Source: W0P28-013 sp963621145 (GTDB taxonomy: Bacteria; Bacteroidota; Bacteroidia; Bacteroidales; Paludibacteraceae). Taken from it: a stretch of 13,911 bases of DNA. Positions 6,996 through 12,116 of this stretch are shown piece by piece. Each line of letters opens with the position of its first letter. Position 1 is the stretch's first letter. The notes below the pieces were generated by a model. That model ran no database searches. It was not told the origin of the DNA and saw only the letters and a list, made by a program, of their open reading frames with translations. Position numbers and translations under genes: made by a program. The stretch lies in assembly GCA_963621145.1 (NCBI GenBank), contig CAVFDI010000045.1, positions 1-13,911 on the forward strand. Direction: 5' to 3'.

Positions 6996-7913
6996 ATGCT
7001 TCTTCAAACCACCGACATAGCGCAAGCCATTATTCAGCCCGATTCGTTGCGAACGGTTACCGAGACCATCATTCAAAAGGCGCAGGAAGACCCGAGCGCA
7101 TTCTGGACCGATCTGTGGCACGACATTTTGATTTTCGGCATGAAAGTGCTGGCTGCCATCGTCATCTACCTGATTGGTGCGTGGCTCATTGCTCGCATTA
7201 AAAAATTGATTGGTCGCATATTTGCCAAACGCCAAACCGAGCGCACGTTGGCTTCGTTCGTAACCTCGCTCGTCTCCATTTCACTCACAGTGCTGCTCAT
7301 CATCGTCACGGTTGGCACGCTGGGCGTCGACACCACCTCGCTGGCAGCACTGCTGGCGGCTGGCGGCATGGCCATTGGCATGGCATTGAGCGGAACAGTG
7401 CAAAATTTTGCGGGCGGCATCATGCTGTTGGCGTTCAAACCATTCAAGGCTGGCGACACCATCACGGCACAAGGCTACAGCGGCGTGGTAACCGATGTGA
7501 GCATAGTCAGCACCAAAATCCTGACCAGCGACAATCACATAGTAGTGATTCCAAATGGCTCATTATCAAGTACTAACATCGACAATTTTTCGGCACAATC
7601 GCTGCGCCGAATCGACATTGAAGTGTCGGTGGCCTACGGAGCCGATGTCGATGCTTTCGCCGCTGCCGCAATAGAGATAGCCACGCAGGACAAGCGCATT
7701 CTCGACAGCAAAACGCGCGATGCTGCCGACCCATTCGTTGCACTGAAAAGTCTGAATGCGAGCGACATCACCTTCACAGTACGCGTGTGGGTGAAGACGA
7801 GCGACTATTGGAACGCGCGTTTCGACCTGAACAAACGCCTCTACACGCAACTGCCGCAGCGTGGATTCGAATTTGCCTATCCGCACATGGACGTTACAAT
7901 CGTGAAAAACTAA
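6996..7913 (+). CDS. mscS: Small-conductance mechanosensitive channel, MscS family
   Basis: The 305-residue product has the minimal MscS plan, close to the E. coli protein in size. A short N-terminal amphipathic region is followed by TM1 (about 47-69), TM2 (about 87-108) and the pore helix TM3 (about 113-147). TM3 shows the Gly/Ala packing pattern in LAALLAAGGMAIGMALSGTV. The beta domain follows with FKPFKAGDTI (147-156) and VVIPNGSLSSTNIDNFS (183-199), then the alpha/beta cage domain ending FAYPHMDVTIV, matching the C-terminus of known MscS proteins. It is an inner-membrane channel that opens under membrane tension to release solutes after hypo-osmotic shock. ATG at 6996 follows an A-rich leader without a Shine-Dalgarno. 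The stop TAA is the first three bases of a post-stop octamer repeat. The 249 bases upstream are mostly repeats; only a poor promoter candidate (TTTG 6927-6930, weak box near 6951-6958) is visible. Confidence 0.95.
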   Translation: MLLQTTDIAQAIIQPDSLRTVTETIIQKAQEDPSAFWTDLWHDILIFGMKVLAAIVIYLIGAWLIARIKKLIGRIFAKRQTERTLASFVTSLVSISLTVLLIIVTVGTLGVDTTSLAALLAAGGMAIGMALSGTVQNFAGGIMLLAFKPFKAGDTITAQGYSGVVTDVSIVSTKILTSDNHIVVIPNGSLSSTNIDNFSAQSLRRIDIEVSVAYGADVDAFAAAAIEIATQDKRILDSKTRDAADPFVALKSLNASDITFTVRVWVKTSDYWNARFDLNKRLYTQLPQRGFEFAYPHMDVTIVKN

Positions 7914-7940
7914 TTATTTAATTTCCAATTATTTAATTAT
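7911..7940 (+). repeat. Post-stop octamer element, copy 4 (contains the mscS stop)
   Basis: TAATTA, TTTAATTT, CCAATTAT, TTAATTAT in 8-base phase. The mscS TAA is its first three bases. Confidence 0.85.
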
Positions 7941-7977
7941 CAGGCAATTGCAGAAAAAAAATTGGACAACGCAAAAT

Positions 7978-8005
7978 CATAGTCTTAGTCAATAGTCATA
8001 GTTCA
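7978..8005 (-). repeat. GACTATG-type heptamers in reverse orientation
   Basis: CATAGTC, TTAGTCA, ATAGTCA, TAGTTCA in 7-base phase. The reverse complement reads GACTATTGACTAAGACTATG, matching the forward array after endonuclease 2 (11712-11755). The family therefore occurs in both orientations. Confidence 0.7.
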
Positions 8006-8028
8006 AAATTGGTTTTCTGTCGATAAAA

Positions 8029-8060
8029 TTTGTGCGCCAATACGATAGTGTGTAAATTTG
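8029..8060 (+). promoter_or_regulatory. Bacteroidota-type promoter for endonuclease 1
   Basis: TTTG (8029-8032), a 20-base spacer and TAAATTTG (8053-8060) match TTTG-N19-21-TAnnTTTG fully. It lies 106 bases before ATG 8167, so the predicted leader of about 100 bases contains the ACCAACTGCA motif and heptamer repeats. Confidence 0.65.
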
Positions 8061-8085
8061 CCCCGAAAACAAAAAAATTGCCACA

Positions 8086-8099
8086 ACCAACTGCAAAAC
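8086..8099 (+). repeat. Dispersed motif ACCAACTGCAAAAC, copy 3
   Basis: Shares ACCAACTGCA and following A residues with the other copies. It lies inside the predicted leader of endonuclease 1, downstream of its promoter. Confidence 0.5.
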
Positions 8100-8113
8100 A
8101 TTTAGTTAGCCAC

Positions 8114-8166
8114 CCTATAAACTACAACCTATAAACTCTCAACTGTCTTTAATCTTTACTCTAATC
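8114..8166. repeat. Heptamer-phased repeats abutting the endonuclease 1 start
   Basis: CCTATAAACT occurs twice at a 14-base interval (8114-8123 and 8128-8137). TCTTTAA, TCTTTAC and TCTAATC (8146-8166) then run directly into ATG 8167. TTACTCT inside this is the reverse complement of the AGAGTAA unit at 6759. No Shine-Dalgarno is present. Confidence 0.75.
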
Positions 8167-9486
8167 ATGAAAAAATCACTATTCTCCGCCATCTTGCTAC
8201 TCGTCGCGCTCACAGCGTGGGCGGGCATCGATATGCAAGCACACATCGACTCGGACGAAGGCAAAGCCGCCTACACCGACTACAAAGCCAAGCAAGATGC
8301 CTACTACACAGGCTCGTATACCTACGCCACGCTGGCGGGTCAGACGGGCGAAACGCTCTTCGGCTCACTCAACACACTGATGGGCAACACCAGCCAAATT
8401 GGCAACAGTTCGTTCAGTTACAACACGCTGAAAAATAGTTACATAGATGTCGACCGCGATCTGAATGCCGATGGAAAAATAATCGGCTACTACGACGGCA
8501 AACAAATGAACGGCGCATGGGGCAGTGGCTACAACCGCGAGCACACTTGGCCGCAATCGAAAGGTGCAGACAAAAAGACCCCGATGGGACACGATATGCA
8601 ATCGGTGCGCCCAACCAACACTAGTGTGAACAGCGACCGCGGAAACGATGCCTACGGCGAATCGAGCGGCTACTACGACCCCGACGCGATTGAGATAGAC
8701 AACACCAACTACAAAAAATCGAACCTTGGCACCTACCGTGGCGACTGTGCCCGCGTAATTTTGTACGACTACGTGGTGTACGGACAGATGGGCAGTTACA
8801 AAAACAGTCTCTATCTTGGCAATGCGCAACTGCTCAACAAGCTAGGTTCAAATGGCGTGTTCGAGTCGTTGGGCGTGCTGCTCAAATGGCACATGCAGGA
8901 TCCGCCTTCGCTCACCGAAATGGTGCGCAACGATGGCGCCGAAGAGTACCAAGGCAACCGCAACCCGTTTATCGACTATCCAGAATTGGCCATCAACATG
9001 CTGAAAAATCAATCAGGACTGACCACCTACAGCGTAACCCAAAACACAGGCGCAACGCTCAGCCCGAACTACACCTGCACCACCTCGGCAGGATTCATTT
9101 GCTACCTAACCTACGCCGATGGCACGCACCCCACGGCCGACCAACTGAACATAACTGGCGGCACATTCACCTACGATGCCACACTTGGGCGATTGATAGT
9201 GTCGAGCGCTAGCAAAGACATGGTGATAAAAACCACAAACGATCCTGCCTTGGCCGTAGCCACCGTTGCACTGCCCGAAGTGATTTGCTACACCACAGGC
9301 AGCAACACTTTTTGCGTGAACAATCTGCCAGAACAAGCGCAAGTCGCCATTTTCGATTGCGCCGGTCGAGCCATAGAACTGCGCAGCGAATGCAACACAA
9401 GCGAGACCTTCTCCGCCCCACGCGGCATCTACCTTGTGCGCGTGCAAGCCAACGGACAACAACGAACAATGAAAATTGCAATTTAA
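8167..9486 (+). CDS. Secreted endonuclease I family protein 1, T9SS-like C-terminus
   Basis: The 439-residue product starts with a signal peptide (1-19, cleavage likely after AWA). An endonuclease I domain (PF04231 type, related to EndA/NucM) spans about 25-280. It shows NREHTWPQS (123-131) with the catalytic-type His, the HDMQSVRPTNTSVNSDRGN block (142-160), RGDCAR (191-196) and NRNPFIDYPELA (264-275). Known members are Mg-dependent non-specific nucleases acting outside the cytoplasm. Residues about 290-375 form a low-complexity beta-rich linker that I do not recognise. The end (about 388-439), with VAIFDCAGRAIEL and RGIYLVRVQANGQ, resembles a T9SS type A sorting domain. A near-consensus Bacteroidota promoter (8029-8060) precedes it, and heptamer repeats run up to the ATG. 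It is the first and most divergent of three tandem paralogues. Family is secure; the T9SS route is inferred and needs the secretion genes elsewhere. Confidence 0.92.
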   Translation: MKKSLFSAILLLVALTAWAGIDMQAHIDSDEGKAAYTDYKAKQDAYYTGSYTYATLAGQTGETLFGSLNTLMGNTSQIGNSSFSYNTLKNSYIDVDRDLNADGKIIGYYDGKQMNGAWGSGYNREHTWPQSKGADKKTPMGHDMQSVRPTNTSVNSDRGNDAYGESSGYYDPDAIEIDNTNYKKSNLGTYRGDCARVILYDYVVYGQMGSYKNSLYLGNAQLLNKLGSNGVFESLGVLLKWHMQDPPSLTEMVRNDGAEEYQGNRNPFIDYPELAINMLKNQSGLTTYSVTQNTGATLSPNYTCTTSAGFICYLTYADGTHPTADQLNITGGTFTYDATLGRLIVSSASKDMVIKTTNDPALAVATVALPEVICYTTGSNTFCVNNLPEQAQVAIFDCAGRAIELRSECNTSETFSAPRGIYLVRVQANGQQRTMKIAI

Positions 9487-9520
9487 TTATCTAATTATCT
9501 AATTTTCAATTACTTAATTA
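9482..9520 (+). repeat. Post-stop octamer element, copy 5 (contains the endonuclease 1 stop)
   Basis: TTTAATTA, TCTAATTA, TCTAATTT, TCAATTAC, TTAATTA in 8-base phase. The TAA stop of endonuclease 1 (9484-9486) is inside the first unit. Confidence 0.85.
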
Positions 9521-9544
9521 TAGGTTATAGAAAACAGGATAAAC

Positions 9545-9568
9545 AATTCAACAATTCAACAATTCAAC
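9545..9568 (+). repeat. AATTCAAC octamer array before endonuclease 2
   Basis: Three exact AATTCAAC units, ending 17 bases before ATG 9586. The same unit forms the array at 11957-12004 before endonuclease 3, so both paralogues carry it in their upstream region. Confidence 0.9.
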
Positions 9569-9585
9569 AAACTGAAATTGAAAAA

Positions 9586-11709
9586 ATGAAAAAAACACTC
9601 CTCTCCACCGCTCTTCTAGCGATACTGCTCCCCGCCGCCATCAGCGCAGGCGAAATGCCCGAAGGCTACTACGACTCCGCCAATGGCAAAAGCGATTCAA
9701 TACTGAAAGGCACGCTGCGACAAATAATCCGCAAACACACCGTGATGGGCTACGGCAAAGGCATCGGCTCGTCTTGGGAAGTATTCTACTACTCCGACCG
9801 CGACACCGTCACCAACCTCTGCATGGACATGTATTGCGACGATTGGGAAGAATTCACAACGCCCGGCGCAGTTGTTAGCGGCTGCAATGTGGAACATAGT
9901 TTTGCCAAAAGTTGGTGGGGCGGCGCTGAAAACGATGCATACAAAGATTGCTATCATCTGAATCCATCGAACAGCACAGCCAACAGCGCACGCAGCAACT
10001 ATCCACTCGGTAACGTCGACTCAGTTGTTAAAACCGCTGGTTCGCTGAAAATCGGCAAGCGCTATNNNNNNNNNNNNNNNNNNNNNNNNNNNNNNNNNNN
10101 NNNNNNNNNNNNNNNNNNNNNNNNNNNNNNNNNNNNNNNNNNNNNNNNNNNNNNNNNNNNNNNNNNNNNNNNNNNNNNNNNNNNNNNNNNNNNNNNNNNN
10201 NNNNNNNNNNNNNNNNNNNNNNNNNNNNNNNNNNNNNNNNNNNNNNNNNNNNNNNNNNNNNNNNNNNNNNNNNNNNNNNNNNNNNNNNNNGATTGGGAAA
10301 TCGAGGTTTTGCTGCAGTGGCACAGGCAAGATCCCGTCTCGTCGAAAGAGATTGACCGCGCCAACGCGGTGAACGATTTTCAGAAGAACCGCAACCCATT
10401 TATCGACTATCCCTGCTTGGCGGAATACATTTGGGGCAATCGCAAAGGACAGCCCGTAAACTTTGCCGACCTTAAATTTACGCGCGATGCCGACTATCTG
10501 TCGCTGTCCGCCGAAGACAAATGCGGCTGCAACAACGAGATTACTCGACCAACCGTCACCGCACCACGCACTGGCTCGAAAATAGACTTTGGCACTGCCG
10601 CTGTGGGCGAAATCGTAACCAAAACAGTGAGCGTAACTGGCGAACTTCTCACCAAAGATGTAACCGTAACGCTCTCTGGCACCAACTCCGATCAGTTCCA
10701 AATAGCCACCACCAGCATCAGCGCAGCGCAAGCCATGGCGGGCTACGAGCTGAACATAAAATACGAACCAACCACGCTCGGCAACCACACCGCAACAGTT
10801 GTGATTTCGAGCAGCGAACTGTCGTACAATGTTACACTGAACCTTTCGGGCAAATGCGCCTTCCATGCCAACCCAGCTAGCGAAATTAGCACTACGGGCT
10901 TCACAGCCAACTGGAGCAATGGCGGCGTCGAATCGTACACGCTCGATGTCTATCGATACGAAATGAAAGGCTCTGCCGAAACCGAGATAGTGAACGAGAC
11001 TGGCTTAACCATCGAAAAAGTGAAAGCCAATGAACACCTCGCACTCTCTGGCAGTTATTACGACGAAAAAGATGGTTTGCGCCTTGGCAGCGGCAGCGGA
11101 ACGGGAACAATCACCATTTCAAATCTCGACCTGACCCAAGGTGGCACTTTGGTTGTAAATGCAAAATCATACAACAAAGACGCTTCTTCGCTAAAAATAG
11201 TAGTCGGCGACAATACAAACAATACGCAAACCGTGGCATTAACCACCTCCGCAAGCGACTACACAATCACTATTCCAGCAACCACCGAAACAACAATTAA
11301 AATAACAAACACCGACAGCAAAAAGAGACTTTACATCAACAATATTCAACTGAAAGCAGGCGGCACAGTGCGCACCAAAGTGTCGGTCGATGGTTTCCCC
11401 ACCGAAGTGAGCGGCACAGCGTACCAAGTGCACACCACCGTGAGCGACGAAGTGCCTGTGTACTACACAGTTACGCCCAAAGGCGGCACCATGAGCGAAG
11501 AGATTAAAGTCACCATCAGCCAAACGCCCACAAGCAACATCGAGGCCGACGACGCCACCATTTTTGCCCGCGACGGGCGCATTTGGAGCGACCAACAAAT
11601 GCAAATCTACGACCTGCTCGGCCGCAATGTAACAACTCTAAACGGCTCTCTGCGAGGCATTTACATAGTAAAAACCGCCAACAAAGCACAAAAAATAATC
11701 GTAAGATAA
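9586..11709 (+). CDS. Secreted endonuclease I family protein 2, multidomain, interrupted by an assembly gap
   Basis: As assembled the product is 707 residues, of which 161-235 are unknown because of a 225-N gap. Signal peptide at about 1-21, mature start GEMPEGYYD. The endonuclease I domain (about 22-285) shows NVEHSFAKSWWGG (101-113), DCYHLNPSNSTANSARSN (121-138) and KNRNPFIDYPCLAEYIWG (267-284); EH and the N/R block are intact. A CGC motif (313-315) ends the domain. An Ig-like ASH/choice-of-anchor D domain (about 325-423, from KIDFGTAAVGE to LNLSGK) follows, then a partial fibronectin-like start (FTANWSNGGVESYTLDVYRYE, 439 on), a beta-sandwich-like segment (about 475-592), and a T9SS type A-like tail (about 655-707, MQIYDLLGRNV and RGIYIVK). 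The frame agrees across the gap and the two flanks match the paralogue at 12117, so I treat it as one gene. The 5' leader carries three octamer repeats (9545-9568). Confidence 0.85.
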   Translation: MKKTLLSTALLAILLPAAISAGEMPEGYYDSANGKSDSILKGTLRQIIRKHTVMGYGKGIGSSWEVFYYSDRDTVTNLCMDMYCDDWEEFTTPGAVVSGCNVEHSFAKSWWGGAENDAYKDCYHLNPSNSTANSARSNYPLGNVDSVVKTAGSLKIGKRYXXXXXXXXXXXXXXXXXXXXXXXXXXXXXXXXXXXXXXXXXXXXXXXXXXXXXXXXXXXXXXXXXXXXXXXXXXXDWEIEVLLQWHRQDPVSSKEIDRANAVNDFQKNRNPFIDYPCLAEYIWGNRKGQPVNFADLKFTRDADYLSLSAEDKCGCNNEITRPTVTAPRTGSKIDFGTAAVGEIVTKTVSVTGELLTKDVTVTLSGTNSDQFQIATTSISAAQAMAGYELNIKYEPTTLGNHTATVVISSSELSYNVTLNLSGKCAFHANPASEISTTGFTANWSNGGVESYTLDVYRYEMKGSAETEIVNETGLTIEKVKANEHLALSGSYYDEKDGLRLGSGSGTGTITISNLDLTQGGTLVVNAKSYNKDASSLKIVVGDNTNNTQTVALTTSASDYTITIPATTETTIKITNTDSKKRLYINNIQLKAGGTVRTKVSVDGFPTEVSGTAYQVHTTVSDEVPVYYTVTPKGGTMSEEIKVTISQTPTSNIEADDATIFARDGRIWSDQQMQIYDLLGRNVTTLNGSLRGIYIVKTANKAQKIIVR
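10066..10290. other. Assembly gap of 225 N inside endonuclease 2
   Basis: All bases are N. The gap equals 75 codons and keeps the frame. Aligning the flanks by eye with the third endonuclease (KIGKRY against GTSNR; DWEIEVLLQWHR against DYALDLMMEWHR) suggests that about 60 codons (180 bases) are really missing, so the N count may be an estimate. The hidden part should carry the GD(I/C)AR-type motif seen in both neighbours. Confidence 0.97.
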
Positions 11710-11711
11710 AA

Positions 11712-11755
11712 GACGATGACTTTTGACTATGACTAAGACCAAGACTATGACTAAC
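11712..11755 (+). repeat. GACTATGAC-type array after endonuclease 2
   Basis: GACGATGACTTTTGACTATG and then ACTAAGACCAAGACTATGAC form a degenerate 6-7 base periodic tract starting two bases after the stop. It is related to the stretches at 2662-2680 and 3512-3531 and, in reverse, to 7978-8005. Confidence 0.65.
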
Positions 11756-11764
11756 TGCAGAAAG
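11750..11764 (+). repeat. Dispersed motif ACTAACTGCAGAAAG, copy 4
   Basis: One mismatch to copy 1 over 15 bases. It follows a GACTATGAC-type tract, as in the copies after the DUF3078 gene and radC. Confidence 0.6.
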
Positions 11765-11774
11765 TAGAATGTTG

Positions 11775-11820
11775 CGAACCTGTCCCCTTTGCAAGGGGAC
11801 GAGCGAAGCGGAGGGGTTCG
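11775..11820. repeat. GC-rich two-stem inverted repeat (REP/MITE-like)
   Basis: Outer arms CGAACC (11775-11780) and GGTTCG (11815-11820) enclose a perfect 8-bp hairpin, GTCCCCTT-TGC-AAGGGGAC (11782-11800), followed by GAGCGAAGCGGAG. No T run follows, so a simple Rho-independent terminator is unlikely. The shape recalls small mobile palindromic elements; only one copy is in the window. Confidence 0.65.
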
Positions 11821-11824
11821 AGGC

Positions 11825-11859
11825 GAATTAAGAATTATGAATTAAGAATTAAGAGAAAG
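11825..11859 (+). repeat. GAATTAA heptamer array
   Basis: GAATTAA, GAATTAT, GAATTAA, GAATTAA, GAGAAAG in exact 7-base phase. Confidence 0.85.
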
Positions 11860-11878
11860 CCCTGGAAGCCGCCAATAA

Positions 11879-11898
11879 CCCCGCAATTCATTGCGGGG
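11879..11898. repeat. Perfect hairpin CCCCGCAA-TTCA-TTGCGGGG
   Basis: Eight base pairs with a four-base loop. It is followed by AGACCACAATC, with no T tract. It could act as an RNA stabiliser or transcription barrier after endonuclease 2, or be another small palindromic repeat. Confidence 0.65.
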
Positions 11899-11956
11899 AG
11901 ACCACAATCAATTGCACCACTGTGAATAATGCAAACACGCCATGGCTCACCCCTAC

Positions 11957-12004
11957 AATTCAACGTTTCAACAATTCAACAATTCAACACTTCAACGTCT
12001 CAAC
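11957..12004 (+). repeat. AATTCAAC octamer array before endonuclease 3
   Basis: Six units in exact 8-base phase: AATTCAAC, GTTTCAAC, two AATTCAAC, ACTTCAAC, GTCTCAAC. The TCAAC half never varies while the first half does. It ends 45 bases before the promoter box. Confidence 0.92.
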
Positions 12005-12049
12005 CCCTCTTAAGGAAACTATCAAGGTCTACTTTAAAAAAATTTTTAC

Positions 12050-12057
12050 TATCTTTG
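12050..12057 (+). promoter_or_regulatory. Promoter -7 box for endonuclease 3
   Basis: TATCTTTG matches TAnnTTTG and shares TATCTTTGCA with the box at 3669. No convincing TTTG is found about 20 bases upstream, where the sequence is AT-rich. Predicted leader is about 55 bases to ATG 12117. Confidence 0.55.
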
Positions 12058-12116
12058 CACGCTATTAAGCCAAACCGCAAAAATAGATTCCAAGATAATC
12101 AAACACACAAAATACC

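Larger units (their letters stand above)
11710..12116. other. 407-base repeat-rich spacer between endonucleases 2 and 3
   Basis: No gene is visible. In order it holds GACTATGAC-type repeats (11712-11755), a motif copy (11750), a GC-rich double stem (11775-11820), GAATTAA heptamers (11825-11859), a second hairpin (11879-11898), the palindrome GCCATGGC (11939-11946), AATTCAAC octamers (11957-12004) and a TATCTTTG promoter box (12050). The compound structure suggests several independent insertions of small repeat elements. Confidence 0.8.

Noticed and set aside
10021..10866. 281-codon reading frame on the - strand across the N gap
   Set aside because: It is opposite endonuclease 2, includes unknown bases, and its translation shows no domain.
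11782..11898. Rho-independent terminators
   Set aside because: Stems are good but no T run follows either; they are kept as hairpins of unknown role.
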